This document shows, one piece after another, positions 1-6,239 of a stretch of DNA of 13,241 bases (position 1 is the first letter of the stretch; each line of letters starts with the position of its first letter). The position numbers and the translations under genes are program-made. The stretch is from Hippea sp. (GTDB lineage: Bacteria; Campylobacterota_A; Desulfurellia; Desulfurellales; Hippeaceae), in the NCBI GenBank assembly GCA_015486705.1, contig WFRG01000098.1, positions 1-13,241 on the forward strand. Reading direction: 5' to 3'. Below the pieces are notes generated by a model. It was not told where the DNA came from. It did not search any database and worked only from the letters and a program-made list of their open reading frames with translations.

Positions 1-68
1 AAAGAAATGTTCCTTGGGAGGTACTCATAAATGGATTACACAAAAATGTTGACACTATCTGGATTTGA
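1..68 (+). CDS. 3' end of an upstream gene, frame and identity uncertain
   Basis: The window opens inside a gene whose reading frame cannot be fixed from so few bases. The frame starting at base 3 stays open to a TGA at 66-68, only 3 nt before ftsX, which fits the tight packing of every other junction here. The frame starting at base 1 stops at 28-30 and is followed by a 14-codon ORF (31-75) that overlaps the ftsX ATG as ATGA. The frame starting at base 2 stops at 50-52. By known gene order the neighbour before ftsX is usually ftsE, the cytoplasmic ATPase partner, but none of the three tails carries a recognisable FtsE motif, so I do not assign it. Confidence 0.3.
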   Translation, partial: RNVPWEVLINGLHKNVDTIWI

Positions 69-71
69 GAT

Positions 72-902
72 ATGAAAAGAGATAACATAAAAATAGCATT
101 ATTTTTTATATTTGTGTCTTTTGTATTGACAATGAGCGTCATAATGGGTGTGTTTTTAGCAATGAATAGCTATGTTCAACAAAAAAAGAGTAATATTCCT
201 CTATATGTTTTTTTAAAAACAGACACTACTCAAAATGCCGTAGAAAATTTTGTAAATACTGTTAAGCAACTAAATGGTGTTAAGAGTGTTAAGCTTATTA
301 ATAAAAGAATGGCATTAGAGCAGATGGTAAAGAAATTTCATATTGACTCAAACATATTTGTAGGCAACCCATTTCCTGACTCTTTAGAGATATTTTTTTA
401 TTCAACCTACACAAATGAAAATTACTTTAAGAGGTTTAGAGAGGATATAACAAGTCCTATTGTTGAAAGTGTAGTTTACCCAAAGGATGTTCTAAAAGAG
501 ATAGAATCTATTCATTCAAAGGTTATCTATTTTTCGGAGATAGTTATAGCTGTGCTCTATGGTGTTGAGTTTATAGTGTTTTTATCGATAATGACCATAT
601 TTTATTCAAATAGGAAGTTTGATTACGATACATTGAAATTTTTTGGTATCAAGAGGTTTACTATTTTTAGGCTATTTTTAAAAGAGACAATGTTACCTTC
701 TTTTTATGGTTTTCTGTTTTCTGTTGTTTTAATCTTTGTTTTATACTTTACGTATGGAAATTATGGAGAATTGCCATTTATGAGTGTTGAGTTATTTAAG
801 AGTGTTCAGAGGGATACGTTCATTTCAAATGTAGTTGTAGGTTTTGTTTTTACACTTTTATCCTCTATTTTGGTTTTCCTAATAAACGATGAGAAAGTTT
901 AG
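72..902 (+). CDS. ftsX: FtsX, permease-like cell division protein
   Basis: This is the membrane subunit of the FtsEX complex, an ABC-type machine that passes ATP-driven conformational change across the inner membrane to peptidoglycan hydrolase regulators at the division site. The 276-residue protein has the family layout: TM1 at about 8-32, an extracytoplasmic domain at about 33-152, then TM2 (153-179), TM3 (208-230) and TM4 (250-271). The loop begins with a beta-strand/helix segment typical of FtsX (about 43-90, including a 'NGVKSV' stretch) and contains NPFPDSLEI at 99-107, the family's conserved NP-P patch. After TM2 comes the cytoplasmic FGIKRF segment (190-196), where ABC permeases contact their ATPase. 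The ribosome site is weak (GGA about 8 nt upstream). Its end overlaps envC by 14 nt, and EnvC is the known periplasmic partner of FtsEX. Confidence 0.87.
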   Translation: MKRDNIKIALFFIFVSFVLTMSVIMGVFLAMNSYVQQKKSNIPLYVFLKTDTTQNAVENFVNTVKQLNGVKSVKLINKRMALEQMVKKFHIDSNIFVGNPFPDSLEIFFYSTYTNENYFKRFREDITSPIVESVVYPKDVLKEIESIHSKVIYFSEIVIAVLYGVEFIVFLSIMTIFYSNRKFDYDTLKFFGIKRFTIFRLFLKETMLPSFYGFLFSVVLIFVLYFTYGNYGELPFMSVELFKSVQRDTFISNVVVGFVFTLLSSILVFLINDEKV

Positions 903-2058
903 TTTAATATTCTTTGTTTTTCTTCTTTTGGTTCTCCCTTCCTTTTCGGCTAATAAAAAGGTTATAGAAAAACAGCTTGAGAGCTTGAGTAAAACGTTAG
1001 AACAAACAAAAGTAAATTACGAAAAAATAAGACAGCAATATCAAGATTTAATGGTACAGATAAAGAATACAGACAAAAGAATTGGATATTTAGAGAAAAA
1101 AATAGATTCTACAAAGAAGAGTTTAAATGTTTTGAATAAAAAAATAGGGGATTTAAATAACGAAATAGGAAAAGTTTCTGCTAAATTGGTAGTTCAAAAG
1201 AGACTACTTCAAAAGGAGTTGAAAGGTTATTATAAGTATTCGTTCATTAGTCGCTTTTATAATAAGGGCGTTTGGTTCAGTTACATGAATGGTTATGTTG
1301 CAGGATATATGCAGAGTAGAATTGAAAACTATATTAACCAAAGAGGCTATTTAAAGCGCAGAATTGAACAGCTAAATAAGTATAAACTTATGAAACAAGG
1401 GATTATTAAAGATATAAAAAACCAACAAGCAGCGTTGAATAAACAAAAATCTCAACTAAAAACATTAGCTTTGCAGGCAACAGAGAAAAAGACACAGTAC
1501 TTAAATAGAATTCAGGAAATAACTAAGCAACAAAAATCTCTTAAAGAACTACTTAAAAAAATTATTAAGGAGGAAGAAGAAAAGAGAAAAAAAGAACTTC
1601 TTGCAAGGAAGAGAAAAAGAAGAAAAAATATTACAAAAATTAATCCTAAGCTTGTCGCAAGAGAGTTCTCTGCTTTGGCAAGGAAGATTCCTCCTCCAGT
1701 TAGTGGTAAGGTTGTTGGTTATTTCGGTAGAAAGTATGACCCGCTTTTTAGGGTTTATACGCGAAATGATGGAATTGATATAAAAGTAAAAAAGGGTAGT
1801 TGCGTTAAATCCATTGCATATGGCAAGATAGATTTTGTGGGAAATTTGCCAGGTTATGGAGGAGTTGTTATAATAAACCACTTAAACGGTTATTATACCG
1901 TTTACGGAGGTGTTATGTGTCTGTATAAAGTTGGTAATATAGTAAAAGCTTATCAATGTATAGGGAAAATGACTTCTGATAAGTTGCATTTTGAAATTAG
2001 ACGTCATGCTACACCTCTTAATCCATTAAATTATTTAGACAGGAGGTTATTAAAATGA
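889..2058 (+). CDS. envC: EnvC-like murein hydrolase activator (coiled coil + degenerate LytM/M23 domain)
   Basis: This is a periplasmic regulator that, in characterised relatives, binds the FtsX loop and switches on cell-wall amidases during daughter-cell separation. Residues 1-20 form a signal peptide (basic start, hydrophobic core, cleavage near FSA/N). Residues about 23-240 are a long charged coiled coil ending in a very basic stretch (about 225-250), and residues about 268-386 are a LytM/M23 domain. The zinc-ligand positions are altered: N293 replaces the first His of HxGxD (D297 remains), G341 follows Y339-G340 where active enzymes have a His, and K365 replaces the first His of HxH (H367 remains). 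It is therefore very probably a non-catalytic activator, as E. coli EnvC is known to be. It starts inside ftsX, so the two are probably coupled in translation, although no good ribosome site precedes the ATG. Confidence 0.86.
   Translation: MRKFSLIFFVFLLLVLPSFSANKKVIEKQLESLSKTLEQTKVNYEKIRQQYQDLMVQIKNTDKRIGYLEKKIDSTKKSLNVLNKKIGDLNNEIGKVSAKLVVQKRLLQKELKGYYKYSFISRFYNKGVWFSYMNGYVAGYMQSRIENYINQRGYLKRRIEQLNKYKLMKQGIIKDIKNQQAALNKQKSQLKTLALQATEKKTQYLNRIQEITKQQKSLKELLKKIIKEEEEKRKKELLARKRKRRKNITKINPKLVAREFSALARKIPPPVSGKVVGYFGRKYDPLFRVYTRNDGIDIKVKKGSCVKSIAYGKIDFVGNLPGYGGVVIINHLNGYYTVYGGVMCLYKVGNIVKAYQCIGKMTSDKLHFEIRRHATPLNPLNYLDRRLLK
1883..1904 (+). repeat. Perfect 8-bp inverted repeat inside envC
   Basis: TAAACGGT (1883-1890) and ACCGTTTA (1897-1904) are exact reverse complements around a 6-nt loop, within the LytM-domain codons of envC. 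A GGAGG (1906-1910) lies 4 nt before an in-frame ATG at 1915-1917 (Met343). The repeat is directly visible; any function is unproven. Confidence 0.5.
2041..2046 (+). promoter_or_regulatory. Strong Shine-Dalgarno site for ctpA
   Basis: A full AGGAGG lies 8 nt before the ctpA ATG at 2055, inside the last codons of envC. It is the best ribosome-binding site on the plus strand and fixes the ctpA start. Together with the ATGA stop/start overlap it implies efficient translation of CtpA compared with its neighbours. Confidence 0.85.
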
Positions 2059-3305
2059 AAAGGGTTTTAGCCCTCGTATTTGTACTTGTTTTTGTAGGCT
2101 ATACTTCTTTTGCTCAGGAAACGAGGTACGAAAAATTGAAAGTCTTTGCGAAGGTTATGGCTATAATAAATCATGATTATGTTGATAATGTGAGTGAGGT
2201 TAAGCTAATCAACAGTGCTATCAAGGGAATGGTCAGTTCCCTTGACCCTCATTCGTCGTATATGACAAAGAGTGAATATAAAGAACTAAAGATTATAACA
2301 ACGGGTGAGTTTGGCGGTTTAGGTATGGTTGTTACAATGAAGGACAGTATGCTCACAGTTGTTTCCCCTATTGAGGATACACCTGCGTATAAAGCGGGTA
2401 TAAAGGCCGGCGACATAATCATAAAGATCAATGGAGAAAGCACCATTGGTATGACACTCGATCAGGCGGTTAAAAAGCTCAGGGGGAAACCAGGTACAAA
2501 GGTTAAACTGACTATTTTAAGAGAGGGTGCAACAAAGCCCATAGAGCTTGTTATTACCAGAGCAATAATACACGTGAAGAGCGTGAAGTATAAGAAGTAC
2601 GGAGACATTGGGTATGTCAAGATTACGCAGTTCCAAGAAGGCACTACTAAAGAGCTAAAAGAAGCATTAAAGAATTTGGGCAAGATTGATGGTTTGGTCT
2701 TGGATTTAAGAAACGATCCAGGCGGACTGTTGAAAGAGGCTGTGGGTGTATGTGATGTGTTTATAAGGAAAGGTGTTATAGTTTCGATTAGAGGAAGAAG
2801 CAAAGATAGTGCCCAATATTTCTACGCCCACGATGATGGTAATGAGCCAACATATCCAGTGGTTGTTTTGATAAATGCAGGGACGGCGTCCGCAGCCGAG
2901 ATTGTCTCTGGTTGTTTGAAAGACCACAAAAGGGCGATAATAATGGGTGTAAGAAGCTTTGGCAAGGGCTCTGTCCAGTCCATTATTCCTTTAGGTGATG
3001 GCTCTGCATTGAGGCTCACAACGGCACGCTACTATACGCCGAGCGGCAAGAGCATCCAGGCTGTTGGAATACAACCTGACATAATCGTTTATCAAGCGAA
3101 AATTATACCTGAAAAAACAGGCGTGAGCTTAAGGGAGAGCAATCTATTACACCACCTAAACAATCCGGAGCTCAAGAATCTTTTGAGCAAGAACAAGAAG
3201 AATCAAACCAACTTGCAGCAGAAGTTAAAAAATGATTATCAACTGTTGAGGGCTATAGAACTCATAAAAGCAGAGGATATAATATGCTCAAGAAAGTCGG
3301 GCTAA
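2055..3305 (+). CDS. ctpA: CtpA/Tsp-type carboxyl-terminal processing serine protease (S41A)
   Basis: This is a periplasmic protease that trims or degrades proteins from their C-termini; in Gram-negative relatives it often controls peptidoglycan hydrolases. The 416-residue protein has a signal peptide (1-20, cleavage near SFA/Q), a helical region holding the conserved SSLDPHSSYM motif (61-70), a PDZ domain at about 85-170 and the S41 catalytic core at about 185-345. The catalytic serine is S279 in GTASAAE, the lysine is K304 in SFGKGS and Q308 follows; the 25- and 4-residue spacings match the Ser/Lys/Gln set of E. coli Tsp. A Gln/Lys/Asn-rich C-terminal tail (about 370-416) may help substrate or partner binding. 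It overlaps envC by 4 nt (ATGA) and yibQ by 22 nt, an envelope arrangement common in proteobacteria. Confidence 0.94.
   Translation: MKRVLALVFVLVFVGYTSFAQETRYEKLKVFAKVMAIINHDYVDNVSEVKLINSAIKGMVSSLDPHSSYMTKSEYKELKIITTGEFGGLGMVVTMKDSMLTVVSPIEDTPAYKAGIKAGDIIIKINGESTIGMTLDQAVKKLRGKPGTKVKLTILREGATKPIELVITRAIIHVKSVKYKKYGDIGYVKITQFQEGTTKELKEALKNLGKIDGLVLDLRNDPGGLLKEAVGVCDVFIRKGVIVSIRGRSKDSAQYFYAHDDGNEPTYPVVVLINAGTASAAEIVSGCLKDHKRAIIMGVRSFGKGSVQSIIPLGDGSALRLTTARYYTPSGKSIQAVGIQPDIIVYQAKIIPEKTGVSLRESNLLHHLNNPELKNLLSKNKKNQTNLQQKLKNDYQLLRAIELIKAEDIICSRKSG
2221..2245 (+). repeat. Perfect 9-bp inverted repeat inside ctpA
   Basis: TCAAGGGAA (2221-2229) and TTCCCTTGA (2237-2245) are exact reverse complements with a 7-nt loop. 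They fall on the codons for the conserved SSLDPHS region of CtpA. No T-run follows, so it does not look like a terminator. It may be an mRNA hairpin or a by-product of the constrained protein motif. Confidence 0.5.
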
Positions 3306-4021
3306 TTCTGTTAGCCCTTCTCATACCTTTTCACTGTTTTGGTGCAAGCTCACTATATCTGCTTAAAAAGAAGAAACTTGCAATTGTCATTGATGATATG
3401 GGATACAATGTTGAACTTGCGCATAAACTTGAGAGTTTAGGACTGCCGCTTGCTTTTTCATTTCTTCCCTATGCACCATACACCCATGATTTGTCCGTCG
3501 AGGCTTCGAGGAAGGGTTTTGTTGTGATGATACACATGCCAAGTCAACCTGAGGATTACCCAAAGGACGACCCTGGTAGCTATGCCATTTTTCTTTGGAC
3601 TTCAAAGAAAGAGACGTTTAAGAATTTAGAGGATGCTTACAGGATTATTCCCACAGCATTGGGTTTAAACAACCACATGGGCTCTGCCATTTTAAGGGAT
3701 CCTGTGCATCTCGATTACATCATGGAGTTTTTAAAAAAACACAACCTGTTCTTTGTCGACTCTGCTACCATTAAGGACAGCTTGGGATGTGTTGAGGCTG
3801 AAAAGTTTGGAATACCTTGTGCAAAAAGGAGGGTTTTTTTGGACAATGTAAAGCAGGTTGGATACATTAAGAGTCAAATACGTGTGGCTTTGAGGATGTT
3901 AAAAAAGTACAACGATGTTTTAGCTATAGGTCATTGCAATGAGAAGACCTATGAGGCGCTGTACGAAATGCGTGGGGTCTTGAAAAAATACATGGTTCCT
4001 GTAATATTTGTGCTAAAATGA
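3284..4021 (+). CDS. yibQ: YibQ-family divergent polysaccharide deacetylase
   Basis: This is a secreted or periplasmic protein of the divergent polysaccharide deacetylase family (formerly DUF610), a NodB-like fold whose substrate is not established. Residues 1-21 form a signal peptide. The family motifs appear in order: IDDMG (36-40), HMP (84-86) with a following DPG (96-98), NNHMGS (129-134), D159 after FFV, FLDN (185-188) and IGHC (215-218). The last is usually IGHP, so Cys218 is a small departure. The 245-residue length is normal. The ATG follows a GAGG about 8 nt upstream and lies inside ctpA, 22 nt before its end. The envC-yibQ link is also found in E. coli and suggests a cell-wall role, possibly on peptidoglycan-derived glycans; that role is inference. 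Confidence 0.88.
   Translation: MLKKVGLILLALLIPFHCFGASSLYLLKKKKLAIVIDDMGYNVELAHKLESLGLPLAFSFLPYAPYTHDLSVEASRKGFVVMIHMPSQPEDYPKDDPGSYAIFLWTSKKETFKNLEDAYRIIPTALGLNNHMGSAILRDPVHLDYIMEFLKKHNLFFVDSATIKDSLGCVEAEKFGIPCAKRRVFLDNVKQVGYIKSQIRVALRMLKKYNDVLAIGHCNEKTYEALYEMRGVLKKYMVPVIFVLK
3299..3317 (+). promoter_or_regulatory. 7-bp hairpin on the ctpA stop codon, in the yibQ 5' end
   Basis: GGGCTAA (3299-3305) and TTAGCCC (3311-3317) pair perfectly around a 5-nt loop. The left arm ends on the ctpA TAA. A moderately T-rich stretch follows (TTCTCATACCTTTT), without a clean T-run. It could protect or stall the ctpA 3' end, act as a weak attenuator, or affect early yibQ translation; the sequence alone does not decide. 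Confidence 0.4.
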
Positions 4022-5010
4022 TTCTGGCTTTTGACACGTCTTGCGACGATACGTCTGTTGCGTTTTATAGGGATGGTGAAACTTATAGCAATGTTATCTC
4101 TTCTCAAAATGACATACACGCCAAGTTTGGCGGCGTAATACCTGAGATTGCGGCACGCAAACATGCAGAGGTTATTGCCTACCTAACGGAAGAGGCACTC
4201 AATAGGGTAGGCGCGGGTTTGAAGGATGTAGGTTACGTTGCTGTGACGGTAGGTCCGGGTCTTTTGCCGAGCTTACTTGTGGGTGTTTCCTTCGCTAAAG
4301 CTTTGGCCTATGCGAACGATTTGCCCATAATTCCTGTCAATCACATAGAGGGGCACATATTTGCACCGTTTTTTAACAGGGTTATTGAATATCCATTTCT
4401 ATCACTTGTTGTTTCAGGTGGTCATACGCACCTATTCCTTGTCAAAAACTTTGGCAATTATGAACTTATTGGAAAGACATTGGATGATGCAGTGGGTGAG
4501 GCGTTTGATAAGGTGGCGAGGGTCTTGGGATTGGAGTATCCGGGTGGACCTGTTATAGACAGGCTGTCAAAAACTGGGAATCCTTATCAGTTTAGGATTC
4601 CTAAGGGGTTGGAAAATGATAAAAGCTTCAATTTTAGCTTTAGCGGCGTGAAGACACATGTTAAAAATCTTGTTAAAAAGTTGGGTGACCTGTCAAAAAC
4701 TCAGGTTGCCGATATAGCAGCCTCTTTTCAAAAGGCTTCTATTGATGTGTTGATTGAAAAGACCGTTAGAGCAGCCAAAGAGCTAAATGTCAAAATCGTG
4801 TCAGTCTCTGGTGGCGTGTCTGCAAATTCGTATTTGAGAAAGGCTTTTAAAGAGGCGTCCAAAGAACACAGTTTCTCGCTTGTTTTGCCCGAAAAAGAAA
4901 TGACAACGGACAACGCCCTTATGATAGCATTTGCTGCATCACTTAATATAAGCAGGGCTACACAAGAATATTTCAAAATAGAAGCAAACCCTTCTTTGCG
5001 TCTATTCTAA
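4018..5010 (+). CDS. tsaD: TsaD, tRNA N6-adenosine threonylcarbamoyltransferase
   Basis: TsaD transfers the threonylcarbamoyl group from TC-AMP to A37 of ANN-decoding tRNAs, giving t6A, in a complex with TsaB and TsaE; neither partner gene is in this window. The 330-residue length is typical. Visible ASKHA/Kae1 features are the N-terminal phosphate loop ([10 protein letters not shown], 4-13), the metal ligands H109 and H113 in NHIEGH, SGGHT at 133-137, the [10 protein letters not shown] helix (156-165), GGP at 176-178, FSGVKT at 208-213, SGGVSAN at 264-270 and the third metal ligand D298 in TTDNA. The ATG overlaps the yibQ stop as ATGA, which implies translational coupling. Its 3' end overlaps the opposing cysE gene by 9 bp. 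Confidence 0.97.
   Translation: MILAFDTSCDDTSVAFYRDGETYSNVISSQNDIHAKFGGVIPEIAARKHAEVIAYLTEEALNRVGAGLKDVGYVAVTVGPGLLPSLLVGVSFAKALAYANDLPIIPVNHIEGHIFAPFFNRVIEYPFLSLVVSGGHTHLFLVKNFGNYELIGKTLDDAVGEAFDKVARVLGLEYPGGPVIDRLSKTGNPYQFRIPKGLENDKSFNFSFSGVKTHVKNLVKKLGDLSKTQVADIAASFQKASIDVLIEKTVRAAKELNVKIVSVSGGVSANSYLRKAFKEASKEHSFSLVLPEKEMTTDNALMIAFAASLNISRATQEYFKIEANPSLRLF
4977..5006. terminator. Candidate bidirectional terminator hairpin between tsaD and cysE
   Basis: Arms 4977-4988 and 4995-5006 form a 12-bp stem with one mismatch (4983/5000) and a 6-nt loop. It lies wholly inside both coding regions: the cysE stop (5002-5004) is in the right arm and the tsaD stop (5008-5010) is just outside. The stem is AT-rich (3 G-C pairs). 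On the minus strand it runs into TTTT; on the plus strand only an interrupted T-rich stretch follows. It is the best candidate for ending both operons because there is no intergenic space, but it would be a weak intrinsic terminator. Confidence 0.4.
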
Positions 5011-5814
5011 TCCTTCTATTTCATAGCTTTTTATGTACTTTTCGATTTTCTTGAGTTCTTTAGCCTCTTTTTTGCGTTCTCTTTCTATAGCTTCAGGTCT
5101 TCCCTCTTTTAGTGCTGAAATTTCTTTTTCTAACTCTTCAATTCTATGCAACAGATATCTTATTACTTTGCCTTCTACGTCGGGAAGTTTTGTATGTTCC
5201 AAATCAACCCTTTTTTCTGGATTTTCTTTTTCAATTGTTTTTGCTGGCACGCCGACTACCGTAGAGTTTCTTGGCACATCCCTTATAACGACACTTCCTG
5301 AGCCTATCTTTGAATTATCCCCTATCTTGAGTGCACCAAGTACCTTTGCCCCGCTGCCTATCACAACGCTATTTCCAACAGTGGGATGCCTTTTGACCTT
5401 TTTTAAGCTTGTGCCCCCCAATGTTACACCTTGGTATAACGTCACATTATCGCCAATTTCTGCTGTTTCACCTATAACTATACCCATTCCGTGGTCTATA
5501 AAGAATTTTTTACCTATTTTGGCTCCAGGGTGTATCTCTATACCCGTTAGAAACCTTGATATATGTGATAGAAATCTGCCAGCAAACTTAAAGTTTCTTC
5601 TCCAAAGGAAATGTGAAATCCTATGAAACCATAAAGCGTGTAATCCAGGATAACAAAATATTACCTCAGGAATACTTCGTGCGGCGGGGTCTCTTTCGAA
5701 TACTGTTTTTATATCTTCCTTTAGTGTTTCCAACGTGCCTGATTTTTTTAAAGTCACGTATATGGATGTACTTAAGGCAGCAAATGTAAACATTTTTGAA
5801 GGTAAATTTTTCAT
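5002..5814 (-). CDS. cysE: Serine O-acetyltransferase (CysE, EpsC type) with unusual N- and C-terminal ends
   Basis: This enzyme converts serine and acetyl-CoA to O-acetylserine, the first step of cysteine synthesis. The helical part carries the classic [17 protein letters not shown] segment (31-47), and a left-handed beta-helix of hexapeptide repeats runs over about 92-190. Catalytic and substrate residues are recognisable: [11 protein letters not shown] (91-101), H108 in DHGMG, GET at 115-117 and H143 in KRHP; VVGVPAK (186-192) closes the helix. Two ends are odd. About 27 residues, partly hydrophobic (9-22), precede the usual start, and a very charged helix (about 224-265) extends the tail. 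The ATG overlaps the ybeY stop as ATGA and has GGTGGAAAG upstream. A TTG at 5731-5733 would give the usual N-terminus instead. Confidence 0.94.
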   Translation of the reverse strand: MKNLPSKMFTFAALSTSIYVTLKKSGTLETLKEDIKTVFERDPAARSIPEVIFCYPGLHALWFHRISHFLWRRNFKFAGRFLSHISRFLTGIEIHPGAKIGKKFFIDHGMGIVIGETAEIGDNVTLYQGVTLGGTSLKKVKRHPTVGNSVVIGSGAKVLGALKIGDNSKIGSGSVVIRDVPRNSTVVGVPAKTIEKENPEKRVDLEHTKLPDVEGKVIRYLLHRIEELEKEISALKEGRPEAIERERKKEAKELKKIEKYIKSYEIEGLE

Positions 5815-6239
5815 CTTTCCACCCTTTTATTTGATATAAATTCTTTGACTAAATCTTTTTGTATTAACATCATATTGTTAAATTTTTCCATTGTTTCATG
5901 CGTATAACCTAAAAGATGCAAAAAACCGTGAGCTACTATAAAAAGTGTATATTCAAGCATATCTAAATTTTGCTTTCTTGCTTCCTCTTTTAATGTTTCA
6001 ATAGATATCACAATATCACCCAATATATTACCATCATATCCATAAAAGCTTAATATGTTTGTTGGTGAATCTTTATGTCTAAACTCTTTATTCAATTTCT
6101 GTATATCATTGTCTGTTGTAAAAACTATGTTTAGTTCCTCTTCTTCATTTATAAAGAATTTATTCATTAAAAATTGCACAAAGTCTTTAATGATTTCTGT
6201 ATTTTTAAAATCAATTTTGTTTATTATTGTTAGATTCAT
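5811..6239 (-). CDS. ybeY: YbeY, endoribonuclease / 16S rRNA maturation factor
   Basis: YbeY is a zinc metalloprotein needed for 16S rRNA 3'-end maturation and ribosome quality control in characterised bacteria. The 142-residue protein carries the family core: R54 in [15 protein letters not shown] and the zinc motif [11 protein letters not shown] with H104, H108 and H114. Two positions differ from the usual form: the common PTDVLSF is PTNILSF here, and GYDH is GYTH; the three His ligands are intact. I start it at the ATG 6237-6239, giving the normal N-terminus (MNLTII) with AAAAAGG just upstream; a longer frame to 6290 would only add residues inside the pgpH-like gene. It overlaps the upstream gene by 29 nt and cysE by 4 nt. 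Proximity of ybeY to a PgpH-type gene is a known conserved pairing. Confidence 0.93.
   Translation of the reverse strand: MNLTIINKIDFKNTEIIKDFVQFLMNKFFINEEEELNIVFTTDNDIQKLNKEFRHKDSPTNILSFYGYDGNILGDIVISIETLKEEARKQNLDMLEYTLFIVAHGFLHLLGYTHETMEKFNNMMLIQKDLVKEFISNKRVER

Noticed and set aside
49..76. Perfect TTGACA (49-54) with TATGAA 16 nt later, resembling a promoter
   Set aside because: A start site would fall inside ftsX after its ATG, so it could not serve that gene, and the -10 match is only 4 of 6. A second TTGACA at 126-131 has no -10 at proper spacing.
3822..3840. AAAAAGGAGGG followed by seven T in yibQ, resembling a ribosome site or terminator/slippage element
   Set aside because: No stem precedes the T-run, no start codon follows, and the frame reads through normally into the conserved FLDN motif.
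5033..5626. 197-codon open frame on the plus strand antisense to cysE
   Set aside because: The opposite strand encodes an unmistakable CysE with conserved motifs; the antisense product is a low-complexity Ser/Pro/Leu-rich translation with no start signal and no family resemblance.
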